Shown here: piece after piece, positions 1 through 8,136 of the stretch
How the letters are laid out: the number at the start of each line of letters is the position of its first letter
Numbering within the stretch: the stretch's first letter is position 1
Assembly: GCA_017934745.1 (NCBI GenBank)
Contig: JAGBIY010000045.1
Coordinates: forward strand, 1-64,000
DNA from: Treponema sp.
Lineage (GTDB): Bacteria; Spirochaetota; Spirochaetia; Treponematales; Treponemataceae
Reading direction: 5' to 3'
Length of the DNA: 64,000 nucleotides
The notes under the pieces: generated by a model
Databases searched by the model: none
Seen by the model: only the letters and a program-made list of their open reading frames with translations
What the model was told of the DNA's origin: nothing
Program-made: the position numbers and the translations under genes

Positions 1-5
1 TAGTT

Positions 6-109
6 GCAGAAACAAGCTCCCAGCGGGAACCCGCCAACAAAAACGGCAGTACCGCTCCGCGGTGGCTGAGTGTTTTTGTTGACGGAACCCCGCTTCCGCT
101 CGTTTCTGC
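6..109. repeat. Long imperfect inverted repeat at window edge
   Basis: The arms at about 6-44 and 72-109 are reverse complements with a few mismatches. Both outer ends (GCAGAAAC / GTTTCTGC) and both inner ends (CAACAAAAAC / GTTTTTGTTG) match exactly. The roughly 27-base centre contains a second small hairpin, ACCGC-TCC-GCGGT. The element lies just downstream of ruvC, which is on the minus strand. It could be a large bidirectional terminator, a small palindromic repeat family or a structured RNA. I see no ruvA start on the minus strand in bases 1-161, only an unconvincing short frame running off the edge. Confidence 0.5.
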
Positions 110-161
110 CATTGCACTGTGAAAACTCGACATTCGACCTTTTGGAATTTTTGGGAGAATT

Positions 162-644
162 TCAATGCCTCTGCGTGTGGATGTGCGTGATTGCCGCCGC
201 GAGCGCGTCCGCCGCATGGTCGGGGTTCGGCTTTTCCTTCAGTTTCAGCAGAATCTGCACGTAGCGTTCCACAGTGTCCTTGTCCGCCGACTGCGTTCCT
301 GTAACGGAAGATTTTATCTGGTTCGGCTTGTATTGGGAGAGTGGAATCGAATTTTTCTCCAGCGTCATGGTGACGACACCCTTCGCTTCCGAGACGTTCA
401 TCGCGCTCGACGCGTTCTTCCCAAAGAAAAGCTCTTCCATCGCGGCTTCGTCCGGCTTGTATTTTCCGATTACGAGTTCGATTCCGTTGAAAATCTCCAG
501 AAGCCTTTTTGCGTGCTCCATCGTGTTGTCGGTTTCGATTACGCCATAGCCCACGAGCCTGATTTCTCCTCCGAGGTCGTCGATAACGCCGAATCCTGTG
601 TTCGCGTAGCCGGGGTCGATTCCCAAAATGCGTCTTTTTTCCAT
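162..644 (-). CDS. ruvC: Holliday junction endonuclease RuvC
   Basis: This 160-residue protein is the RuvC resolvase, the nuclease of the RuvABC complex that cuts Holliday junctions made by recombination and stalled-fork repair. The N-terminal GIDPG motif supplies the first catalytic Asp (residue 10). A MEELFF segment near residue 70 supplies the catalytic Glu, and the C-terminal DHAADALAAA carries the remaining acidic residues. Length is normal for the family. I chose the ATG at 644. The frame stays open for 21 more codons upstream, but those run through a terminator-like hairpin and do not resemble RuvC. There is no clear Shine-Dalgarno sequence; a weak TAAAAC lies 8 bases before the ATG. 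It follows yebC on the same strand, a common neighbourhood. Confidence 0.95.
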   Translation of the reverse strand: MEKRRILGIDPGYANTGFGVIDDLGGEIRLVGYGVIETDNTMEHAKRLLEIFNGIELVIGKYKPDEAAMEELFFGKNASSAMNVSEAKGVVTMTLEKNSIPLSQYKPNQIKSSVTGTQSADKDTVERYVQILLKLKEKPNPDHAADALAAAITHIHTQRH

Positions 645-663
645 AAAGCAAAGTTTTAAAAAC

Positions 664-701
664 AAAAAAACACAGACCTTCGAAATCGAAAATCTGTGTT
701 T
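664..701 (-). terminator. Rho-independent terminator after yebC
   Basis: Read on the minus strand, the stem AAACACAGA pairs perfectly with TCTGTGTTT around a loop that itself contains TTCGA-TT-TCGAA. It is followed by a run of seven T. It sits between yebC and ruvC and ends about 20 bases before the ruvC start, so ruvC should need its own promoter or readthrough. Confidence 0.7.
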
Positions 702-758
702 CTGCATTCATTTGTGTTCCTTTAATCAGTTGAACCAATCGGTTGAACGATTTTTCAA

Positions 759-1541
759 TCAGCCCTCGAAACCGTCCGGGTAGTTCACTGTTGACCAAAC
801 GTTCTGAACGTCGTCGTCCTCTTCGAGCTTGTCCAAAAGCTTCTGGACTTTCGCGGCTGTCTCCATGTCCACGTCAGTGTACATCATCGGAACCATGGCG
901 ACTTCGGCTGAAAGCGGCTTCCAAGGATCTTCGTCGTCGTCCTTCTTCTTCTTGTCGTCCTCCGGCTTCTGCTTCTTTTCGAGAGCCTCGACGACAGTCG
1001 TGAAGTCGTTTGGAGATGTGGTCACTGTGATGACTCCGTCCTCTGCGACGACATCCTCGGCTCCGGCTTCCAAAGCCGCTTCCATGACTTCCTCTTCAGA
1101 AAGCTTCTCGCCGTCGAACTCGATGACGCCCTTTCTCTCGAATGAGCGGGAGACCGAACCAGTAGTTCCCAAGTTTCCGCCGTTCTTGTTGAAGATGTTG
1201 CGGACGTTGGCTGCGGCCCTGTTGTGGTTGTCTGTCAAAACCTCTACGAGAACCGCGACACCGCCTGCCGCGTATCCTTCATAAGTCAATTCCTCGTAGG
1301 TTCCGCCGCCGAGCTCACCAGTTCCCTTCTTGATACCGCGCTCGATGTTGTCCTTTGGCATTGAAGCCGCGCGGGCCTTTACGATTGCTGCGCGGAGACG
1401 TGGGTTTGCGTTCGGGTCTCCGCCGCCCATTGACGCTGCGATGGAAATCTCTTTGATGAGTTTTGTGAAGAGTGCGCCTCTTTTGGCATCGGCCGCACCT
1501 TTTGCGTGTTTAATGGTTGACCATTTATTGTGTCCAGACAT
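759..1541 (-). CDS. yebC: YebC/PmpR-family (TACO1-type) protein
   Basis: This is a 260-residue member of the YebC/TACO1 family, whose members have been described as DNA-binding regulators and as factors helping ribosomes through difficult stretches. The N-terminus [15 protein letters not shown] and the following segments ([29 protein letters not shown]) are family hallmarks. The start is supported by GGAG seven bases upstream. An extra Lys/Asp-rich stretch of about 18 residues (around residues 190-207, containing [11 protein letters not shown]) interrupts the third domain before [12 protein letters not shown] do not recall this insert in the usual roughly 245-residue family members. Confidence 0.95.
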   Translation of the reverse strand: MSGHNKWSTIKHAKGAADAKRGALFTKLIKEISIAASMGGGDPNANPRLRAAIVKARAASMPKDNIERGIKKGTGELGGGTYEELTYEGYAAGGVAVLVEVLTDNHNRAAANVRNIFNKNGGNLGTTGSVSRSFERKGVIEFDGEKLSEEEVMEAALEAGAEDVVAEDGVITVTTSPNDFTTVVEALEKKQKPEDDKKKKDDDEDPWKPLSAEVAMVPMMYTDVDMETAAKVQKLLDKLEEDDDVQNVWSTVNYPDGFEG

Positions 1542-1650
1542 TTGGAACTCCTATAAAAATATGGATTCTTTGAAAAACAGATTAGTAATTCTAACTGATA
1601 AAATGCAATTTTTTCAAGACAGCGCAAGAAATGGCAGAAAAACGCAAGAA

Positions 1651-1680
1651 AATGCAATGGATTGCAAGTCCCATTGCATT
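1651..1680 (-). terminator. Inverted repeat, possible terminator
   Basis: AATGCAATGG and CCATTGCATT form a perfect 10-base-pair stem with a 10-base loop, about 20 bases past the stop of the 795-residue minus-strand gene. The T run on the minus strand is short (TTTTC), so termination is plausible but not strong. Confidence 0.45.
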
Positions 1681-1701
1681 TTTCCGCCATTCAAAAAAAC
1701 G

Positions 1702-4089
1702 CTAGTTCTTCTTGAAGAGGTTAGAGGCCTTGCCCTTTATCGCGCTCGTCGCCTTCTCCGCGGCCTTGTTCGTCTCCTCGGCGGCCTTCTGCTTGGCCTT
1801 GTCCTCGGTTTCCTGCTTCTTCGCCTCCGCCTGGGCCTTCGCCTCGTCGACCTTGCCCTGGACAATGTTCTCAAGCTCCGCCTTCTTGGCTTCCAAAGAT
1901 TTCCGAACGGTGTCGAGGTTCGTGTTCTGCACGTCGATTTCCCCTTCGATTCCGAGGAAGCCCTTTATCTTCTCCGTGACCTCTCCGTACTCGCCGTTTA
2001 TCTTCTCGTTGATTTTCGCGATTGCCATTTCCTTCGCGTCGCCGACCGCCTCGTTGAATGCGGCCATGAACGCGTTCTGGAATTTATCCATGAAATTCCC
2101 CGAAAGTCCGAGAGAAATGCCTGACGCGCTCCTGTACGCCATTTCGTATCCGACGCTCATGTCGCTGATTGAGGCCAGCGCCGTCTTGTAGTACTTCGTC
2201 ACGGTCTCGTTTGCGAATCCGTCCGACGATAGCGTGACTGGATTCAGGTCGACCTTTCCGTTCGCCGAGAATCCGTCGCTTCCCGCGCTCGCCGCCACCG
2301 TGACGAGCGCCTTTCCTTCTATCGAAGGTATTCCCGATGCCGACGCGATTTTCGCTCCGTCAATTTTCGCCGAGAAGCCCGTTCCTGTGTAGTCCATCGC
2401 TATCAAATCCGCTTTTGAAGAGTCGCGCACGTCCAAGGTGATTTTTCCCGCGTGGTTTATGGAGCCTACGTCGAATTTCGCCTCGGCTGTCGTCGGCACT
2501 CCCGTGATGTTCTGGTCGCTCGTGATGTCCTTTATCGCTCCTGAGAATCCTTTGCTTCCGTCGTTCTCCGTGTAGCCGGACGCCGAGACGTTCTTTATCC
2601 AGAGTCCGGGGTACTGTCTTGAGTGCCAGATTGTCCTTCCCTTGAGCCGTCCTGTCGAGCCTTTTTTCTCCTCTTTCTTCGATTCTTTTTCCGAATCTTT
2701 GTTCGAGGATGCCGAATTTGCCTTCATCTGCATTGCGTATGCGATTCCCTGCTCGACATACTGATAGTATTTCCCCATCATGTCGTAGCCCACGGTGTCC
2801 AGTGCGGTGCTTAGAATCTGCTTTGAATTCTTCACGGTGTCCGTCACCTTGTTCACGAGGCCGACAGCCAAATCCTTGTCGGAATTCACTGCCGCCGCCA
2901 TGTCCGCCGCCATTTTCTCGGTCGATTCCACGTCCGCCTTCACTTCGATTGTGGTCTTCTCGAATGCGCTCTTGAGTTCGTCGCCCTGTTTTATGGCCGC
3001 GTTAATCGTTTCAAGGTATTCCTTCGCCTTTTTGACTTTCTCCACGTCCGAGGCCGACTTCAATGACTTCACGTCGAGCTTCTGCAGTTCCTTGACGCTC
3101 TCCGAGAACGTTTCGACCTGTGTTTTCAGCTCCTCCGGCTTCGCCTGCCATTTCGCCACGAGAGTCTGCACGTCCTCCCGCGCCTTCTTCGCCGCCGCAG
3201 GTGTCTTCAGCTGCGACTCGATGTTGGAGACGATTTCGTCCACGCTGCTTCCGCCAGCGATTTCGGCCGCCTGCGCCTTCAAGTCCTCGAGGGCCTTGTC
3301 CGACCTCGCTTTCAGTTCCTTGGCGAACGCGCTGTTCTTGAGCGACGTCCTCTCTTTCGGGGGGATGTAGCAGCTCGTCGTCCTGTCCGTGCCGAATTTC
3401 ATGCCTTCGACCGACACGTCGTTTATTATCGCCTTGCCCCTGAGCGCCTGCGTGAAATTCATGTCGATTGTGATTTTCTCCGCCTCGAAGAGGTTCTTCA
3501 TGTAGTCGTATTCCTCGGAATTCTTGTCGCCGATTGCGATTCCGTTCACCCGTATCGAGATGCCGAGGAGCTTCACGTTCACGGACTGGATGTCTGTCTT
3601 CGCTCCGAAAGCCGCCTCGCAGCCCGACTTGATGATTTTCTTTGCGATTGGGTTCTTGAACGCCGCCACGACAAGCACGATTGCGGCGATGAACGAGGCG
3701 ACCGCCAAAAGTGGAATGAACTTCATCCGGCCCTTGTTCGATTTTATAGCCTTCGCAATCTCCTTCAGCTGGTTGAAGTCCTTCTTTTCGATTTGCCTTT
3801 TCTGGTCTATCGAGAGCAGCTTCCTGTTCTTCACCGTCCTCTCTTCCGTGAAAATCGATTCTACGAGTTTTCTGTCCGCTTCGATGTAGATTTTCTTGAG
3901 GATTTTCGAGAGTGCCTTTTCCGAATATTCCTTCCTGAAAATCTTCGGGAGTTTTGAAGATTCGACCATCTTCTTTCCGTCATCTTTCGCATTCTCGTCT
4001 TCGCCCTGCGTCTGGAGCTGCTTTTCGTTCGTCTGCGCTGGCGTCCTCTCGTCCTGGACCGCGCCTTCTTTCTTCTCTTCTTCACTCAT
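1702..4089 (-). CDS. Large membrane-anchored TIGR03545-like protein
   Basis: This 795-residue protein has no established function. It matches what I remember of family TIGR03545, a rare family of outer-membrane-bearing bacteria found as a pair with TIGR03546, as here. A charged cytoplasmic N-terminus of about 120 residues is followed by one membrane helix (about 123-145). Next comes a segment (about 150-235) with strands such as INDVSVEGMKFG that resembles the start of AsmA-type proteins. A long alanine/lysine-rich coiled coil (about 250-440), a beta-rich region (about 510-650) and a final Ala/Lys/Glu coiled coil follow. Most of the protein should be periplasmic. Its ATG overlaps the TGA of the upstream gene by four bases, with GGAGA upstream, so the two are probably translated together. 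A lipid or envelope role is an inference only. Confidence 0.75.
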   Translation of the reverse strand: MSEEEKKEGAVQDERTPAQTNEKQLQTQGEDENAKDDGKKMVESSKLPKIFRKEYSEKALSKILKKIYIEADRKLVESIFTEERTVKNRKLLSIDQKRQIEKKDFNQLKEIAKAIKSNKGRMKFIPLLAVASFIAAIVLVVAAFKNPIAKKIIKSGCEAAFGAKTDIQSVNVKLLGISIRVNGIAIGDKNSEEYDYMKNLFEAEKITIDMNFTQALRGKAIINDVSVEGMKFGTDRTTSCYIPPKERTSLKNSAFAKELKARSDKALEDLKAQAAEIAGGSSVDEIVSNIESQLKTPAAAKKAREDVQTLVAKWQAKPEELKTQVETFSESVKELQKLDVKSLKSASDVEKVKKAKEYLETINAAIKQGDELKSAFEKTTIEVKADVESTEKMAADMAAAVNSDKDLAVGLVNKVTDTVKNSKQILSTALDTVGYDMMGKYYQYVEQGIAYAMQMKANSASSNKDSEKESKKEEKKGSTGRLKGRTIWHSRQYPGLWIKNVSASGYTENDGSKGFSGAIKDITSDQNITGVPTTAEAKFDVGSINHAGKITLDVRDSSKADLIAMDYTGTGFSAKIDGAKIASASGIPSIEGKALVTVAASAGSDGFSANGKVDLNPVTLSSDGFANETVTKYYKTALASISDMSVGYEMAYRSASGISLGLSGNFMDKFQNAFMAAFNEAVGDAKEMAIAKINEKINGEYGEVTEKIKGFLGIEGEIDVQNTNLDTVRKSLEAKKAELENIVQGKVDEAKAQAEAKKQETEDKAKQKAAEETNKAAEKATSAIKGKASNLFKKN

Positions 4090-4601
4090 GATTTTTCTCC
4101 GACAAGCGATGCTATTTTCGACACAATCGGGATGTTCCCGATTACCTTGATGATTTTCGCCTTCCTGAGCAGTGCGACCGCGTGCTTCCTCCAGAGCGCC
4201 ACCGCGACTCTTGCGATGATGTACGCCGGAATGTAGAGAATCAGCCCCATCGCAAGCGAGCCCATGACCACCGTGTTGTTGAATTTCGTGAACGACACGA
4301 ACGGCACGTTCTCAAGGAAGCCGTAGAAGCCGTAGAGGCTTTCGTTCGTGAGGATTGAATAGCCCAGCGTGTCGAACGTCGCGTCCAGTGCTGGGGCGAG
4401 CAGGGAGCCGAGCAGGAGCGCGAGTCCGTACGCCGCCTTGTTTATCCTGACGAAAAGAATGAAGATGAAGACGACCCACCAGAGCAGGTTGTCCTTCGGC
4501 ATGAGACCGAGCAGGAATCCGCACGCCGCTCCGTGCGCTATTTCTCCCGGATTTGTGTTGGCGTTCAACGCCTTCAGAAGTTTTGCTATGTATGAAATCA
4601 T
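4086..4601 (-). CDS. TIGR03546-like small membrane protein
   Basis: This 171-residue integral membrane protein is the usual partner of TIGR03545. The N-terminal part (ANTNPGEIAHGAACGFLLGLMP) resembles DUF2062-type membrane proteins. I count three or four hydrophobic helices at about 22-45, 55-72 and 105-130. A GTG at 4607 is possible, but I prefer the ATG at 4601 because TAAAAT ends six bases upstream and no Shine-Dalgarno sequence is present. It is first in a two-gene operon with the 795-residue gene. Confidence 0.7.
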   Translation of the reverse strand: MISYIAKLLKALNANTNPGEIAHGAACGFLLGLMPKDNLLWWVVFIFILFVRINKAAYGLALLLGSLLAPALDATFDTLGYSILTNESLYGFYGFLENVPFVSFTKFNNTVVMGSLAMGLILYIPAYIIARVAVALWRKHAVALLRKAKIIKVIGNIPIVSKIASLVGEKS

Positions 4602-4607
4602 GCACAC

Positions 4608-4636
4608 ATTTTATCACATTATTCTGTTCGTTTCAT
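4608..4636 (-). promoter_or_regulatory. Promoter of the TIGR03546/TIGR03545 pair
   Basis: On the minus strand a weak -35 ATGAAA (4636-4631) is followed, 17 bases on, by TAAAAT (4613-4608). The ATG at 4601 begins six bases after this -10, predicting a leaderless transcript. Confidence 0.45.
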
Positions 4637-4655
4637 TCTATGCGTTTCGGTTTTC

Positions 4656-4685
4656 TTGACCTCAAAGGGCTTTTACAGATACAGT
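4656..4685 (+). promoter_or_regulatory. Possible promoter of the bactofilin gene
   Basis: TTGACC (4656-4661), an 18-base spacer and TACAGT (4680-4685) precede the ATG by seven bases. No Shine-Dalgarno sequence is present, so a leaderless start is suggested. Confidence 0.4.
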
Positions 4686-4692
4686 ATTCGTT

Positions 4693-5064
4693 ATGTTTGA
4701 AACTAAAGATACTGATATAACCGACCTTGAAGACGATGATTTCGACACGATTCTCGCCGACGACATCAAGTTCAATGGAAGCATAAAATTCACGAAGCCG
4801 TTCATGATAAGGGGCAGCGTCACCGGAAACATATCCGCCACGAGCGACCTCGTCGTGGACACAGAGGCTTCCGTGGCCGCTGAGATTTCGGCTTACAGGG
4901 TCTTGGTCAAGGGCACTGTGGAGGGGAACATCGTGGCCGAAAAAATGGTGCACGTCTCCTCGTCCGGTTCCGTGACCGGCGACATAACGTCGGAGCAGGT
5001 TGTCCTGGAGCCTGGCTCGAAATTCTCCGGCAGATGCACCATGAGGGTTCCTGCCGCAAATTGA
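4693..5064 (+). CDS. Bactofilin
   Basis: This 123-residue protein is a bactofilin (polymer-forming cytoskeletal protein). These assemble nucleotide-free filaments, often at the inner membrane, and in spirochaetes contribute to cell shape or envelope organisation. The core (about 25-115) shows the repeating beta-helix pattern: FNGSIKF, IRGSVTGNISA, VDTEASVAAEI, VKGTVEGNIVA, VSSSGSVTGDI. A short acidic N-terminus (TDLEDDDFD) precedes it. Length is typical. It is divergent from the TIGR03546/03545 pair and only about 60 bases before a secreted TPR gene. Confidence 0.9.
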   Translation: MFETKDTDITDLEDDDFDTILADDIKFNGSIKFTKPFMIRGSVTGNISATSDLVVDTEASVAAEISAYRVLVKGTVEGNIVAEKMVHVSSSGSVTGDITSEQVVLEPGSKFSGRCTMRVPAAN

Positions 5065-5121
5065 CGTTTCTGTTCTCTTCTTCATCGGAAATCATTTTTA
5101 TATAGAAAAAAGGTTAAGAAA

Positions 5122-5769
5122 ATGAAAAGCACATTCAAGAAGTTTTTTTTGTCGCTCATACTCTCCTCGTCTCTGGCTTCTCCGCTTCTATTCGCTCAGA
5201 AACCGGATGCCCTCGCGCTCTACCGTGCCGGAAAGTACGCCGAGTCGGTGGCAATCTGCGAGCAGGAGCTTCTGCAGAATCCGAAGAACGTGAATTCATA
5301 CGTCGTGCTCTGCTGGAGCCTAGTCGGAAAGAAGGACTACGCGAAAGCCGAGGCGAAGGCGATAGAGGGACGCAACATCAGCTCCACGGACACGAGGCTC
5401 ATAGAGATTCTTGCGGAGGCGAAGTACTATCAGGGGAAAAACAACGGCGCGCTTGAGTATTTCCAGCTCTACATCGCGAATGCTCCACAGGGCGCGAGCG
5501 ACATCGGGTTCGCCTATTTCTACATGGGCGAAATCTACATTCGGCAGGCGAAATACCAGCACGCCGACATGGCTTTCTCCGCCGCCGTCCACGAACAGCC
5601 TGCAAAATACGCTTCGTGGTGGACCAGGTGCGGCTACGCCCGCGAGATGGTCGGAAACTACGAGTCGGCGAAAGTCGCCTACGAGAAGGCTCTCTCCCTC
5701 GACCGTTCGTTCGTCGATGCGGCCCGCGGAAAGGAGAGGGTAGAAGCCGCCATTGCCAAGAACCTTTGA
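5122..5769 (+). CDS. Secreted TPR-repeat protein
   Basis: This 215-residue protein begins with a cleavable signal peptide (hydrophobic residues about 8-23, then LLFAQ), so it should be periplasmic or exported. The rest is tetratricopeptide repeats: ALYRAGKYAESVAICEQEL, VVLCWSLVGKKDYAKAEAKA, AYFYMGEIYIRQAKYQHADM and AYEKALSLDRS. TPR domains are protein-binding scaffolds, and the partner is unknown. The stop lies six bases before mtaB, so the two are probably cotranscribed. There is a weak AAAGG upstream of the ATG. Confidence 0.8.
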   Translation: MKSTFKKFFLSLILSSSLASPLLFAQKPDALALYRAGKYAESVAICEQELLQNPKNVNSYVVLCWSLVGKKDYAKAEAKAIEGRNISSTDTRLIEILAEAKYYQGKNNGALEYFQLYIANAPQGASDIGFAYFYMGEIYIRQAKYQHADMAFSAAVHEQPAKYASWWTRCGYAREMVGNYESAKVAYEKALSLDRSFVDAARGKERVEAAIAKNL

Positions 5770-5775
5770 TAGACT

Positions 5776-7260
5776 ATGCAGAGAACCAAAATCCATTTCG
5801 AGACGCTCGGATGCAAACTCAACCAAGTAGAGAGCGAGGGCGCGGCGCGTGTTTTCACGGATTCGGGGTTTTCGGTCACGATGGATCCGATGACCGCGGC
5901 CGACCCCAGCGACGATTCTGTCGCTGCGTGCGTGGTGAATACCTGCACCGTGACCGCGAAGGCCGAACAGAAGGCGCGGAGGATAATCCGCCTTCTGCTT
6001 TCGAAATTTCCGTCGAGCGTCGTGATTGTCACCGGCTGCTACGCCCAGTTGAACCAGTCCGACCTCTTGGCGATGGATCCGAGGATAGCCGTGCTCGGAG
6101 GACAGAACAAAGGCTCGTTGGCTGATGTTCCGTCGCTGCTCAAGGGCAATTCCGAGAAGTCCGGGGTGGATTTGCAGTCGGTTCTGCAGTCGTTTTTCGA
6201 TTCAAAGAGGGCTGTGTCGAAGATTGGCGAGATAACGGAGCCCTTCCGCCTTGCCACCGATACGTTCTTGAACCACTCCCGCTCTTCCCTCAAGATACAG
6301 GACGGATGCAACTGCGTGTGCACTTACTGCCGCATACGCCTCGCCCGCGGAAAGTCGGTGTCGTTGGACGCGGCCGAGGTTCTTTCGCGTGTCCGCTCTC
6401 TTGAGTCTGCCGGACAGAGGGAAGTCGTAATAACGACGGTGAACATCGCTCAGTACCGCGGAAAATGGAAGGACGAAAACGGAAACGAGGTCTTTGTCAA
6501 TTTTGCGGGGCTTTTGGAGATTCTTCTGGAAAAAACGGAGTCGATAGGCATAAGGATATCGAGCCTCTACCCGGAAATCGTTGACGAGAAACTTGCCGAG
6601 CTTTTCGAGAATCCGCGTGTCAGGCCTCACTTCCACATCTCTGTGCAGTCGGGAAGCGACAGCGTGCTTTATAGGATGAAGAGACCGTACAAGATAGAGA
6701 AGGTCTATAGGGCCTGCTCCCTTTTGAAGAAAGCCAAGGGGAATCCGTTCCTGGCGTGCGACATAATAGCCGGTTTCCCTGGCGAGACCGACGGGGATTT
6801 CGACTTGACGATGAAGATGCTCTCGGAGTGCGGCTTCACGTTCGTCCACGCTTTTCCGTTCAGCGCGAGGCCGGGCACCGAGGCTTTCAGCATGAGGCCG
6901 ATGGTTCCGAACAATGTTACCGATACTAGGATAAAGCGGCTTGAGGAATTCAACAGGAAGTCGAAGACCGCGTACATAGAGTCGTTCGTCGGAAAGACGA
7001 TTCCTGCCGTGTGCGAGACTGTGCACAGGCCTAATGTCGCCAGGGGGATAATGCTTTCCGGGAATGCGGGCGATGTCGTCGTCCATGCCGTCACCGAGAA
7101 TTTCCTCCACTGCCAGCTCGTGTTCCCTGCTTTCTCCAAGGACATCCCGAAAGCGGGGAGCGAAGTCTTTGTCAGGATAGTCCGTCCGTTGGCTGACTCG
7201 GAGAGGACCGGCGAGAGCGATACGCTCGCTGTCGTCGTTGCCGCTTCTCCTGAGTCTTGA
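5776..7260 (+). CDS. mtaB: tRNA t6A37 methylthiotransferase MtaB
   Basis: This 494-residue radical-SAM methylthiotransferase should convert t6A to ms2t6A at position 37 of ANN-decoding tRNAs. The N-terminal domain has HFETLGCKLNQVESE and the cysteines of VVNTCTVTAKAEQKARR, which bind one iron-sulphur cluster. The radical-SAM motif (C-x3-C-x2-C in DGCNCVCTYCRIRLARG) is near residues 178-185. The motifs ISSLYPE, HISVQSGSD and DIIAGFPGE are typical of MtaB rather than MiaB or RimO. A C-terminal TRAM-like domain follows. It lies between a TPR gene and the MlaE-type permease with small gaps. Confidence 0.92.
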   Translation: MQRTKIHFETLGCKLNQVESEGAARVFTDSGFSVTMDPMTAADPSDDSVAACVVNTCTVTAKAEQKARRIIRLLLSKFPSSVVIVTGCYAQLNQSDLLAMDPRIAVLGGQNKGSLADVPSLLKGNSEKSGVDLQSVLQSFFDSKRAVSKIGEITEPFRLATDTFLNHSRSSLKIQDGCNCVCTYCRIRLARGKSVSLDAAEVLSRVRSLESAGQREVVITTVNIAQYRGKWKDENGNEVFVNFAGLLEILLEKTESIGIRISSLYPEIVDEKLAELFENPRVRPHFHISVQSGSDSVLYRMKRPYKIEKVYRACSLLKKAKGNPFLACDIIAGFPGETDGDFDLTMKMLSECGFTFVHAFPFSARPGTEAFSMRPMVPNNVTDTRIKRLEEFNRKSKTAYIESFVGKTIPAVCETVHRPNVARGIMLSGNAGDVVVHAVTENFLHCQLVFPAFSKDIPKAGSEVFVRIVRPLADSERTGESDTLAVVVAASPES

Positions 7261-7281
7261 TGTATCTAAGTCGGGGTTTGC

Positions 7282-8121
7282 ATGGCAGGTTTCTGGGGGA
7301 AACTTTTCGAGAGCCTTTCCAAAAACACATTCGCAGGAAGGGTCGTAACTGGTTTGGGGGCGTTCGTCAGGGGGCGTTTCGCCTCTGTTCCGTATGTGCT
7401 TGGGTACATCGGGTGCACGTTCAAATCGACATTCGCGTTCATAAACAAGGAGAAGGCCGCAAGGAAAATCCTCATAATGCAGCTTCTCTTCACGTTCATA
7501 GAGGCTCTGCCAATCATAGCGTTCCTCTCTGCCGCCCTTGGGGCCGCGATTTTCCTTTTCGGGTACAACATCCTCCTTTCTCTCGGCCAAGCTTCGATGA
7601 TATACCAGATTCTCGTCGTCGTCGTCGTCAGAGAACTTGGACCCGTCCTGGTGGCGTTCGTGGTGACGGCGCGCTCGTCCACCGCGATAGCCACGGAAAT
7701 CGGCGGCATGGTAACGAGCCATCAGGTCGAAAGCTACATTTCAGTCGGTGTCGATCCTGTCGACTATCTTGTGGCTCCGCGCTTCCTCGGTGTCACGCTA
7801 TCGGTCTTCTTCCTCTGCCTTTATTTCTCGCTTTGCGGAATAGTCGGCCCCTACGTTGCCGCGATGTTCGTCAACCCTTCGATAGCCGCCGGGTATTTCA
7901 CCGAGCTTCTGAAGAATTTCTCGCTCATGATGATTTTCACCTCCATCGTGAAGAGCATCGTGTTCGGCATGATAATCTCGATAACGGCTACGTACTTCGG
8001 TTTCAACGTCGAGCGTTCGTCCACGGAGATTCCTGTCGCCGGAATACGCGCCGTCAGCAATTCGTTCGTCGGAATAATCATAGCCGACGTGGCCATAACG
8101 CTTGTTCCGTCGCTTCTTTGA
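7282..8121 (+). CDS. mlaE: MlaE-type lipid ABC transporter permease
   Basis: This 279-residue inner-membrane permease belongs to the MlaE/YrbE family, which moves phospholipids between inner and outer membranes with an ATPase and an MCE protein. Residues RELGPVLVAFVVTARSSTAIATEIGGM are the family signature, and about five hydrophobic helices fill the rest. GGGG upstream of the ATG supports the start. The ATPase and the MCE gene follow immediately, so the three form one transport operon. The gene symbol is by homology; the order permease-ATPase-MCE differs from E. coli mlaFEDCB. Confidence 0.88.
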   Translation: MAGFWGKLFESLSKNTFAGRVVTGLGAFVRGRFASVPYVLGYIGCTFKSTFAFINKEKAARKILIMQLLFTFIEALPIIAFLSAALGAAIFLFGYNILLSLGQASMIYQILVVVVVRELGPVLVAFVVTARSSTAIATEIGGMVTSHQVESYISVGVDPVDYLVAPRFLGVTLSVFFLCLYFSLCGIVGPYVAAMFVNPSIAAGYFTELLKNFSLMMIFTSIVKSIVFGMIISITATYFGFNVERSSTEIPVAGIRAVSNSFVGIIIADVAITLVPSLL

Positions 8122-8136
8122 CTTTTGGAGGAGATT

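Noticed and set aside
6202..7722. 506-codon antisense frame across mtaB and mlaE
   Set aside because: Both plus-strand genes have complete family motifs; the antisense product is Arg/His/Glu-rich noise.
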